Positions 1-4,491 of a DNA stretch of 7,072 nucleotides are shown piece after piece. The DNA is from Porphyromonadaceae bacterium UBA2720 (GTDB lineage Bacteria > Bacteroidota > Bacteroidia > Bacteroidales > Muribaculaceae), in NCBI GenBank assembly GCA_002353885.1, contig DEKO01000059.1, positions 1 to 7,072 of the forward strand, read 5' to 3'. Below the pieces are notes generated by a model. The model was not told where the DNA came from. It did not search any database and saw only the letters and a list, made by a program, of their open reading frames with translations. The position numbers were made by a program, and so were the translations under genes. Within the stretch, counting starts at the first letter, position 1, and every line of letters starts with the position of its first letter.

Positions 1-22
1 GGTTCAAGTCCATCTTGAGGCG
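1..22 (+). tRNA. 3' end of a tRNA (isotype not determinable), cut by window edge
   Basis: The first bases fit the 3' half of a tRNA. GG precedes a T-loop TTCAAGT, followed by the T-stem 3' strand CCATC, a 7-nt acceptor strand TTGAGGC and a discriminator G at position 22. No CCA follows, as for the complete tRNA-Asp later in the window. A strong terminator starts 6 nt downstream, which fits the end of a tRNA transcript. The anticodon lies outside the window, so the amino acid cannot be stated. G73 is only a weak hint. Confidence 0.7.
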
Positions 23-27
23 CTGTT

Positions 28-62
28 AGGAGGGAATCGCAAGATTTCCTCCTGTTTTTTTT
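28..62 (+). terminator. Rho-independent terminator of the upstream tRNA
   Basis: An 11-bp stem runs from AGGAGGGAATC at 28-38 to GATTTCCTCCT at 43-53, with one G-U pair. The loop is GCAA, a stable GNRA tetraloop. A run of eight T follows at 55-62. This is a textbook intrinsic terminator on the plus strand and most likely ends the tRNA transcript that enters from the left. Confidence 0.9.
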
Positions 63-83
63 GTACGGTTTGACCGGTAGGCT

Positions 84-122
84 ACAACAAAGCGCCACGG
101 CTTGTTGTGAAGCTCGTGGCGC
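84..122 (-). terminator. Probable terminator of the LuxR-type regulator transcript
   Basis: GCGCCACG at 92-99 pairs with CGTGGCGC at 115-122. The stem continues as GCTT/AAGC (100-103 with 110-113) after a one-base bulge at 114, around a 6-nt loop. On the minus strand the hairpin is followed by TTTGTTGT, a weak U-rich tract. The plus side has none. It lies about 70 nt past the stop codon of the minus-strand gene at 193-411, so it most likely ends that mRNA. The weak tract lowers certainty. Confidence 0.6.
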
Positions 123-192
123 GGTGATGTTGAGTGATGTGTTTGGGCTCAGATGACCTTATTATATATTTAGTTAACCGTCACGACAAGTG

Positions 193-411
193 TCAGTCAT
201 CCAAATTCAGCAAACGCATGCGGAATGCGTTGCCAATAAGTTCAGCGGCATTGCGCGAGGCGGTCTTGCGCAACAATTGTTTGCGGTGGTACTCCACCGT
301 GTTGGACGAGATGTAAAGTTGCTCGGAAATTTCCTTGCTACTGAATCCTCTCGATAACAATTCTAGCACCTCAAGTTCTCTCGCAGTTAGTTCGATGTTG
401 GGGTTGCTCAT
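193..411 (-). CDS. Stand-alone LuxR/GerE-type helix-turn-helix regulator, 72 aa
   Basis: Almost the whole protein is one LuxR C-terminal (GerE) DNA-binding domain. The landmarks are LTARELEVLELLSRG, then KEISEQLYISSNTVEYHRK with the recognition helix, then a final helix ending NAAELI. There is no receiver, PAS or autoinducer-binding domain. At 72 aa it is about the size of Bacillus GerE, a known stand-alone member. I chose the ATG at 409-411; an in-frame TTG two codons earlier (415-417) is possible but less likely. The frame stays open upstream only to a TAA near 462 and shows no remnant of a longer regulator there, so it does not look freshly truncated. It has its own promoter at 455-487 and a hairpin terminator downstream. 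Such domains bind DNA as dimers, so the adjacent inverted repeats are plausible sites, but its targets are unknown. Confidence 0.85.
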   Translation of the reverse strand: MSNPNIELTARELEVLELLSRGFSSKEISEQLYISSNTVEYHRKQLLRKTASRNAAELIGNAFRMRLLNLDD

Positions 412-454
412 ATACAAAATTCTTAAAAACGATAATTCACTTAATATTGGACTG

Positions 455-487
455 CAAAATTAAGTCTAAAGGGCAATTCCCTCCAAA
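455..487 (-). promoter_or_regulatory. Bacteroidetes-type promoter for the LuxR-type regulator
   Basis: Reading the minus strand, a TTTG -33 box (484-487) and a TAATTTTG -7 box (455-462) are separated by 21 nt. This matches the Bacteroides consensus TTTG / TAnnTTTG. The expected start of transcription, near 448, would leave a leader of roughly 35-40 nt before the ATG at 411. An inverted repeat (494-509) lies directly upstream of the -33 box. Confidence 0.75.
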
Positions 488-493
488 CAATTC

Positions 494-509
494 GGTAAGA
501 ATTTTTACC
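494..509. repeat. 16-bp inverted repeat abutting the regulator's -33 box
   Basis: GGTAA-N6-TTACC lies 6 bp upstream of the -33 element of the LuxR-type gene. The geometry (5-6-5) and the position, centred about 15 bp upstream of the -33 box, are those of an operator or activator site. A dimeric HTH protein, possibly the regulator itself, could bind here. The role is inferred from position only. Confidence 0.45.
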
Positions 510-562
510 TATGTGCCTCAAAACTACTTGTTTCGGTGAACTCGGCCTACTGTGTTTGTCAT

Positions 563-619
563 CATTGTAATCTCAATGGCTTGATTGTGTTACAACTTGT
601 AACTGCGATTGTTGTCGCA
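563..619. repeat. Cluster of three short palindromes, possible operator array
   Basis: Three perfect inverted repeats fall within 57 bp. They are CATTG-N6-CAATG (563-578), GTTACAA-C-TTGTAAC (589-603) and TGCGA-N6-TCGCA (604-619), the last two directly abutting. The outer two share the 5-6-5 geometry of the repeat at 494-509, but the half-site sequences differ. They lie about 75-130 bp upstream of the regulator's -33 box, and none is followed by a T-run, so they do not look like terminators. Binding of a regulator is inferred. Confidence 0.45.
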
Positions 620-839
620 TCATTATTCGGATTTTTTAGGCTTCCTCGCGGTTGTCATATCAGCTTAGGATAGTGCCGATTTCGGTAGGGCATGCGCGTG
701 TGGAAAAAAGTAAACCCCGTCGGCACAAAACTGCATAGCAAAGTGTGTCTAAAGTCTTAATGCTTGTAACCAAAACCCTACCTAAAACCATAAATATTTT
801 TTGTTTTGTGTAAAAAATGTAAGAAAATATTGTGAAATA

Positions 840-871
840 TTTGCACATTCAAAAAATATGACTTATCTTTG
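840..871 (+). promoter_or_regulatory. Bacteroidetes-type promoter driving the candidate small RNA
   Basis: TTTG at 840-843 and TATCTTTG at 864-871 are separated by exactly 20 nt, a near-perfect -33/-7 pair. The predicted start is near 877-879. No plus-strand protein gene lies downstream before the terminator at 975-1010, so the promoter seems to serve a short non-coding transcript. Confidence 0.75.
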
Positions 872-877
872 CCTCGG

Positions 878-1010
878 AATAACGAAGAATCAGTTTTTAG
901 GTTTCATTTTAGGGTTAATGGTATAAAATATGATTGGATGTAAAAAGTAAATTTTCTCATACTCTAAAAACTGGCGGCTGCGGTTTTGTGAAAAACTGCA
1001 GCCGTTTTTT
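878..1010 (+). ncRNA. Candidate small RNA, about 130 nt, family unknown
   Basis: The unit is bounded by a good promoter (840-871) and a strong terminator (975-1010), with no credible open frame between. CAGTTTTTAG at 891-900 is exactly complementary to CTAAAAACTG at 964-973. The RNA can therefore close a 10-bp helix that would stack directly on the terminator stem starting at 975. The roughly 60-nt loop is A/U-rich with only weak internal pairing (for example TATGA near 929 with TCATA near 957). The only small frame, MIGCKK at 930-950, looks incidental. The 5' end is estimated from the promoter. A match to a known family such as 6S RNA or a Bacteroidales RNA motif cannot be excluded without a covariance-model search, but the terminator sits outside the closing helix and I recognise no 6S signature. 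Confidence 0.6.
975..1010. terminator. Strong terminator, probably bidirectional
   Basis: A 13-bp stem (975-987 with 992-1004, one G-U pair) closes on a GTGA tetraloop of GNRA type. On the plus strand six T follow at 1005-1010, ending the candidate small RNA. On the minus strand the same stem begins 5 nt past the stop codon of the LTA-synthase-like gene and is followed by CCAGTTTTTAG, so it can end that mRNA too. The plus-strand T-run overlaps the TAA stop (1009-1011) of the opposing gene. Confidence 0.85.
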
Positions 1011-2868
1011 ATATCAAAACCCACTCGATGAAGTCGTACTCGTTATTAAACTGGTCGAAGGGATAGATATCAAACCAGCGTGATGTGATCATCAACCGAG
1101 AGATGTCCCAGGCCTCAGTCTGCCTAGGCAACAACGGCCCCGAGCCATAAGTGTCGACGGGCGATGTCGCTGCCGAGGTGACTAGTGGATGCCGCATCAG
1201 GCTGTAGCCCATGCCCTTCCAGTCATAGTCGTTGGCTCCCATCAGGTCGAGCAGCGTGGGATAGACATCAATCTGCCCAAAGGGGCGTTCAATGTACGAG
1301 CCGTGTCCACTATTCAGTACCAGGAACAAGCAGTCGCGCCCATCAGGGTCGATCGACGGTCTGCCCGACGGCTCGTTGTCGACCAATTCGTTGTGATCGC
1401 TGACGATGACAATGAGCGAGTTGTCATATAATCCCTGTTGTCGCAGACGCTGCAAGAAGAGCCCCAGTTCGCGGTCAAACACAGCAGTGCGCTCCAAATA
1501 GTTGCGCAACTTGGGAGTATAATGCCCGCAGTGGCTAATCCACGACTCGGGAACGTCGGTGCGGTTGTAGGGCTCATGCATCCCCAGTGTGATAATCTGG
1601 GCGACAAAGGGTTGGCTGATGGTGTCTAGAAAATGTGTCGCTGCCTCGAAGATGACTTTGTCCCACTGCCATAGGCTGGACTTCAACAAGGGCTGCAATT
1701 CGGGGGCACCATGAAATGTGTGATAGCCGTAGGTCAGCGCAGTAACCTGGGTGTTCCATAACGCCGGCTGGTCGCCACAGATGTGCATGGTGACTGGGCG
1801 CTGCAGGGCTTGATTGAGGGTGGGGTAGTGTGCGTCGGGATAGACCATGGCCACAGCACGCTGTTCGAGTGGCAGCAGCCCCGTGTTGTACATGAAGTGC
1901 CCGTCGCTCGAGCCACCGTTCTTCACCTGCCGTCGCATGTGCCGCCCGACGATGTTGGCCGTGTCGGCGCACAGGGCATTGAGCACTGGGGTCACCTCGC
2001 GGCCGTCGATGCGCAGGTCCAGCACCCACGAGTTGAGCGACTCGACGACTATCAACACCAGGTTGTCGCGATGAGCCGAGTAGGTGTTGTCGCTATATCG
2101 AGGCATCGAAAAGATGAACTGCTTTACACGCTCTGTCTCGGCATCGCTCAGGTCGTGGTGCTGTGCAATCTCGACGCAGGCGCAATAAGCCAGATACCCG
2201 GCCAGCCCATTGTCGGCCATGTAGGAGGCGTGCGACACCTTGACATGCGTGTAATTGTCGTTGAGATACTCGCCCACCGATGTCGTGCGATGCCAGTATG
2301 TGGCGTATGCTACCACATCGGCCACCACATGTAGCACTAAGGATGTGACCAGCACGCACACTAGCCTGCGCCAGCCCCGCCACGGCCCACTTGTGTTCAT
2401 GCTCATGTGCCTGAACACAAGCAAGTCGGCAAGAGCCAATGTCACAGTAGGAGCTACAAAAAGCCAGTCGCGGCGTGCCCAGTTGCCCAGCGCACTGTCC
2501 ACAACCAGTGAGTCCAGGTTCTGCCACAACACGAACGACGACAGGGGCATCAAGTCGGAGTAAGTGGGGAAATACATCAGCTGTGCCACACCCCATGCGG
2601 TGAGTAGTGCCAGCAGGGGCCATTGCACCCAGCGCCAGTGCCGGCGCATGAGCAAAGAGGGCAACAGCAGCAACAATGCGTCGGCCGAACACACCAGCAA
2701 CGTGTGCAGCCAGCCCATCGAATGACAGCTGCCCCACAATGGGGTTCGGTACACACCCAACAACCATAGTAGCGCGACCAGCTGCACGGTGACTCCCACA
2801 CCGGCTGCAACCAGGAAGGGGCGTCGTCCTTGTGCCAGCCATCGTGCCAATGCTCGCATGACATTCAT
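1009..2868 (-). CDS. LTA-synthase-like membrane phosphotransferase (sulfatase fold), 619 aa
   Basis: The N-terminus carries about five membrane segments (near residues 19-40, 54-73, 83-100, 137-153, 168-190). An extracytoplasmic alkaline-phosphatase/sulfatase-type domain follows from about residue 265. Catalytic landmarks are NLVLIVVESLN with metal ligand Glu276, GGSSDGHF with the likely nucleophile Ser320, GMHEPYN with His431, and VSDHNE with Asp491-His492. These match in order the Glu, Thr, His and Asp-His of Staphylococcus LtaS, with Ser in place of Thr. By eye, the LtaS WNR substrate motif reads WNT (371-373), so the Arg is missing. Gram-negative relatives such as OpgB move phosphoglycerol onto periplasmic glucans; Bacteroidetes make no classical lipoteichoic acid, so the substrate here is unknown. 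The start at 2868 gives full membrane topology; a second ATG at 2859 is close by. The gene is transcribed alone and divergently from the lipoprotein gene. Confidence 0.85.
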   Translation of the reverse strand: MNVMRALARWLAQGRRPFLVAAGVGVTVQLVALLWLLGVYRTPLWGSCHSMGWLHTLLVCSADALLLLLPSLLMRRHWRWVQWPLLALLTAWGVAQLMYFPTYSDLMPLSSFVLWQNLDSLVVDSALGNWARRDWLFVAPTVTLALADLLVFRHMSMNTSGPWRGWRRLVCVLVTSLVLHVVADVVAYATYWHRTTSVGEYLNDNYTHVKVSHASYMADNGLAGYLAYCACVEIAQHHDLSDAETERVKQFIFSMPRYSDNTYSAHRDNLVLIVVESLNSWVLDLRIDGREVTPVLNALCADTANIVGRHMRRQVKNGGSSDGHFMYNTGLLPLEQRAVAMVYPDAHYPTLNQALQRPVTMHICGDQPALWNTQVTALTYGYHTFHGAPELQPLLKSSLWQWDKVIFEAATHFLDTISQPFVAQIITLGMHEPYNRTDVPESWISHCGHYTPKLRNYLERTAVFDRELGLFLQRLRQQGLYDNSLIVIVSDHNELVDNEPSGRPSIDPDGRDCLFLVLNSGHGSYIERPFGQIDVYPTLLDLMGANDYDWKGMGYSLMRHPLVTSAATSPVDTYGSGPLLPRQTEAWDISRLMITSRWFDIYPFDQFNNEYDFIEWVLI

Positions 2869-2872
2869 GCTG

Positions 2873-2880
2873 CAAAATTA
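2873..2880 (-). promoter_or_regulatory. -7 box placed almost on top of the start codon
   Basis: On the minus strand TAATTTTG ends 4 nt before the ATG at 2868. If this is the true -7 element, transcription starts at or within a base or two of that ATG, giving a leaderless or nearly leaderless mRNA, or initiation from the second ATG at 2859. I see no clear TTTG -33 box at the right distance, so the element is less certain than the others in this window. Confidence 0.5.
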
Positions 2881-2911
2881 ATAAAAAGTTTCATAACGTG
2901 ATTAAATAAGG

Positions 2912-2941
2912 ATTGGTTTTCAAAATAAAGTGTTAATTTTG
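2912..2941 (+). promoter_or_regulatory. Promoter of the lipoprotein gene
   Basis: TAATTTTG at 2934-2941 is a consensus -7 box. ATTG at 2912-2915 is an acceptable -33 box 18 nt upstream. The expected start near 2948 leaves an A-rich leader of about 40 nt before the ATG at 2988, with no clear Shine-Dalgarno sequence, as is usual in Bacteroidetes. Confidence 0.65.
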
Positions 2942-2987
2942 CCGCCAGAACTCAAATGTAGAACAAAGTTAAAAACACATTACTGAC

Positions 2988-3512
2988 ATGAAGAAGAACT
3001 TATTTTCGTTATTTGCGCTTGTGTGCATGGCTCTGTGCCTGAGCGGCTGTGGAAGCGACGAGCCCGAGACGACTGTGACCGCAAGCGCCACCTACCAGAT
3101 TGACTTCTCTGACGACCTGATCGATGTGGCATCAGTAGCTGTCGTCTATGTGGCCGACAATGGCCAAGTCAGCATCGAGACTGTCAATCCCACCACCAAG
3201 CAGTGGCTCAAGAGGGTGAGCTACACCATCAAGGGCAAGGAGAAATCGACCGATTTTGGTTTTAAGGTAGTCTATACGCTCAAGGGCAATGAGCTCACTG
3301 ACGAGACCTATGACCTCAAGGCTGATGCCAAGATCACGGCTACGACACCCACTAGCAGCCGCATCTTTGAGGAGAGCCTGATGGATGCAAATGCCACCAA
3401 GGCAAATAAGGTGGCCGAGACCGTCAGCCGCAACAGCAACAAGGCCTTCGGTGTCACAGTCACCAAGGAGGGAAGCATCGAGCGAAATACGGGCTTCACC
3501 GTCTCGATTTGA
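2988..3512 (+). CDS. Small lipoprotein of unknown function, 174 aa
   Basis: A lipoprotein signal peptide is plain: MKKN, a hydrophobic stretch, then the lipobox LSGC with Cys21 as the lipidated residue. The mature N-terminus CGSDEPE is acidic, which resembles the Bacteroidetes lipoprotein export signal that sends lipoproteins to the cell surface; surface exposure is an inference. The rest (about 150 residues) is rich in Thr, Val, Ser and Lys with alternating polar/hydrophobic runs such as VASVAVVYVADNG, suggesting a small beta-sandwich. There are no Cys residues after Cys21. I recognise no domain or enzyme motif. It is expressed alone from its own promoter, divergent from the LTA-synthase-like gene, which is at most a weak hint of a shared envelope role. 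Confidence 0.85.
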   Translation: MKKNLFSLFALVCMALCLSGCGSDEPETTVTASATYQIDFSDDLIDVASVAVVYVADNGQVSIETVNPTTKQWLKRVSYTIKGKEKSTDFGFKVVYTLKGNELTDETYDLKADAKITATTPTSSRIFEESLMDANATKANKVAETVSRNSNKAFGVTVTKEGSIERNTGFTVSI

Positions 3513-3514
3513 TG

Positions 3515-3550
3515 ATTTTTTGACAAAAAACGAAATTTTTTGGCAAAAAA
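3515..3550. repeat. Two copies of an A/T palindrome after the lipoprotein gene
   Basis: ATTTTTTGACAAAAAA (3515-3530) is repeated with one change as ATTTTTTGGCAAAAAA (3535-3550), a 20-bp period. Each copy is itself nearly a perfect palindrome (TTTTTTG, one base, CAAAAAA). It begins 3 bp past the lipoprotein stop and could form a weak A-U terminator hairpin. The second copy runs straight into the -33 box of the tRNA promoter. Confidence 0.55.
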
Positions 3551-3582
3551 TTTGGTCAGTTCAAAAAACGGCTGTACCTTTG
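3551..3582 (+). promoter_or_regulatory. Promoter of tRNA-Asp
   Basis: TTTG at 3551-3554 and TACCTTTG at 3575-3582 are separated by exactly 20 nt, a full match to the Bacteroidetes consensus. Transcription should start near 3588-3590, about 36 nt before the mature tRNA 5' end. Confidence 0.85.
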
Positions 3583-3588
3583 CACCCG

Positions 3589-3606
3589 CAATTGAGAATT
3601 CAATTG
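3589..3606 (+). repeat. Inverted repeat at the start of the tRNA precursor leader
   Basis: CAATTGA (3589-3595) and TCAATTG (3600-3606) are perfectly complementary around a 4-nt loop. They sit at the predicted transcription start, so the 5' leader of the pre-tRNA could fold into a short hairpin that is removed by processing. The sequence also resembles the 7-nt AATTGA repeats near other promoters in the window. Confidence 0.5.
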
Positions 3607-3624
3607 TCGTAACATACGAAACTT

Positions 3625-3698
3625 GGTGCGTTAGTTCAGTTGGTTAGAATGCCTGCCTGTCACGCAGGAGGTCGCTGGTTCGAGTCCTGTACGCACCG
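3625..3698 (+). tRNA. tRNA-Asp (anticodon GUC)
   Basis: A full cloverleaf can be drawn. The acceptor GGTGCGT pairs with ACGCACC. The D-arm has stem GTTC/GAAT. The anticodon stem CCTGC/GCAGG holds a loop with anticodon GTC (3658-3660), and the T-loop is TTCGAGT. The discriminator is G at 3698, as expected for Asp. CCA is not encoded. The T-stem GCTGG/CCTGT contains a U-U mismatch at positions 51-63 next to normal pairs and a G-U closing pair, which is unusual but should be tolerated. Confidence 0.95.
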
Positions 3699-3711
3699 CA
3701 GTGGAGAGAGG

Positions 3712-3750
3712 AAAAGAGCGAGTAAGCGCAAAGCTGCCCGCTCTTTTTTT
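3712..3750 (+). terminator. Rho-independent terminator of tRNA-Asp
   Basis: AAAAGAGCG (3712-3720) pairs with CGCTCTTTT (3739-3747) over an 18-nt loop, and the T-run continues to 3750. It starts 14 nt past the tRNA 3' end. Confidence 0.85.
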
Positions 3751-3767
3751 GTCGTCCTGGCATCAAG

Positions 3768-3820
3768 CAAAAAATCAAAAGGGCATCAGTCACACCATCA
3801 TTGGTGGTGGCTGTGCCCTT
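3768..3820 (-). terminator. Rho-independent terminator of the slyD-like gene
   Basis: Reading the minus strand, AAGGGCA (3820-3814) pairs with TGCCCTT (3785-3779). Further CAG/CTG pairing and an inner CACCA/TGGTG helix extend the stem. The U-rich tract TTTTGATTTTTT follows on the minus strand. It begins about 30 nt after the stop codon of the FKBP gene and faces the tRNA terminator. Confidence 0.8.
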
Positions 3821-3850
3821 CTGTTCTCGTGTTAATCAGTTGTTGCTCAA

Positions 3851-4423
3851 TCAGTTGCAGCCGCCGCAGTCGCATGAGCCGCAGTCGCAGCCATGGTCAT
3901 GTCCGTGGTCGTGACCGCAACCACAACCGCAGCCGTGAGGAGCGGGGTTGAGCTCCTCGGGCGTGGCGTCGCGCACGGCGACGACTTCGCCCACATAGTG
4001 CACGCGTTCGCCGGCCAACTGGTGGTTGAAGTCCATCACCACCACCTCGTCGTTGATGCTCTCGACGATGCCGCTGATGCGGTAGCCGTCCTGCGTCTGC
4101 ATGGGCAGCGAAGCGCCGACAAAGACACGCTCACTGTCAAACTCGCCGTCGACAAAGAACGTCTGACGCGGAATCTCCATCACCATCGTCGGGTCCTTGG
4201 GGCCAAAAGCGTCCTCGGGGTCGAGCGTGAAGTCAAACTTGTCGCCGATGGTCAGGCCTTCGATGCCCTTGCTGAAGGCGGGCAGCATGCCCGGATCCAT
4301 GCCGAAGACAAACGTGTCGGGCTGTTCGCGGGTGAACTTGAACACCGATGCGTCGCCCTGCTCGTCGGCGACAAAGATCTCATAAGCCAGTTGTACAAAC
4401 TTGCCAGCTTGAATTTTTTCCAT
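3851..4423 (-). CDS. slyD: SlyD-type FKBP peptidyl-prolyl isomerase with metal-binding tail, 190 aa
   Basis: A cytoplasmic prolyl cis-trans isomerase and chaperone of the SlyD branch of the FKBP family. The N-terminal FKBP half ends in the typical GMLPAFSKGIEGLTIGDKF and LDPEDAFG (residues 45-74). An insert-in-flap chaperone domain occupies about 75-128, then the FKBP strand FNHQLAGERVHYVGEVVAVRDAT (132-154) returns. The last 28 residues (163-190) hold 8 Cys, 5 His and 4 Asp separated by Gly, a metal-binding tail like the nickel-binding tail of E. coli SlyD. There is no signal peptide. The ATG at 4423 places the family N-terminus correctly. In E. coli the tail serves nickel delivery to hydrogenase; no nickel enzyme gene is visible here, so that role is not shown. 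It is a single-gene unit with its own -7 box and terminator, divergent from the TMEM43-family gene. Confidence 0.92.
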   Translation of the reverse strand: MEKIQAGKFVQLAYEIFVADEQGDASVFKFTREQPDTFVFGMDPGMLPAFSKGIEGLTIGDKFDFTLDPEDAFGPKDPTMVMEIPRQTFFVDGEFDSERVFVGASLPMQTQDGYRISGIVESINDEVVVMDFNHQLAGERVHYVGEVVAVRDATPEELNPAPHGCGCGCGHDHGHDHGCDCGSCDCGGCN

Positions 4424-4461
4424 TGTCTCTATTTTAGTAGTGAATAATTTTTTTCAGACTG

Positions 4462-4469
4462 CAAAGGTA
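4462..4469 (-). promoter_or_regulatory. -7 box of the slyD-like gene
   Basis: On the minus strand TACCTTTG is a consensus -7 element about 38 nt before the start codon. I see no clear TTTG -33 box at 19-21 nt. The box and the following ten bases (minus strand, 4469 down to 4452) are identical over 18 nt to the promoter of the rlmL-like gene at 5964-5981. Confidence 0.7.
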
Positions 4470-4491
4470 ATGCTTTTTCATTAAGAAATAA

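Larger units (their letters stand above)
488..839. other. Long AT-rich intergenic region with no convincing gene
   Basis: Between the regulator promoter and the small-RNA promoter I find no supported gene. A 62-codon open frame on the minus strand (660-848) has no recognisable domain and no promoter I can see, and I do not call it. What the stretch does contain is palindromic DNA: the inverted repeats listed separately at 494-509 and 563-619, CCGA-TT-TCGG at 676-685, and a widely spaced 7-bp pair GTGCCGA (673-679) / TCGGCAC (720-726). From about 780 to 842 it becomes strongly A/T-rich directly upstream of the next promoter, which could act as an UP-like element. Confidence 0.6.

Noticed and set aside
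415..417. TTG as the start of the LuxR-type regulator
   Set aside because: An ATG lies two codons downstream, and residues before the HTH core are not needed; ATG is preferred.
660..848. 62-codon minus-strand frame in the long intergenic region
   Set aside because: No domain, no promoter box found in front of it, AT-rich composition unlike the genes; its 5' part overlaps the small-RNA promoter region.
412..863. Riboswitch, CRISPR array or mobile element in the long intergenic region
   Set aside because: No regularly spaced direct repeats, no transposase fragment, no terminal inverted repeats with target duplication, and no recognisable aptamer; only short dyads.
930..950. Six-codon frame MIGCKK inside the candidate small RNA, as a leader peptide
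   Set aside because: Too short, no ribosome binding site, no regulated gene downstream on that strand, and no run of a single amino acid that would suggest attenuation.
1783..2334. 183-codon plus-strand frame and several others within the LTA-synthase-like gene
   Set aside because: They overlap a gene with an intact catalytic motif set and show no motif or promoter of their own.
3640..3951. 103-codon plus-strand frame starting inside tRNA-Asp
   Set aside because: It runs through the tRNA, two terminators and the antisense of the SlyD tail; not a gene.
3893..4447. 184-codon plus-strand frame opposite the slyD-like gene
   Set aside because: Its runs of Val, His and Ala are the complement of the SlyD coding sequence; no promoter or recognised domain.
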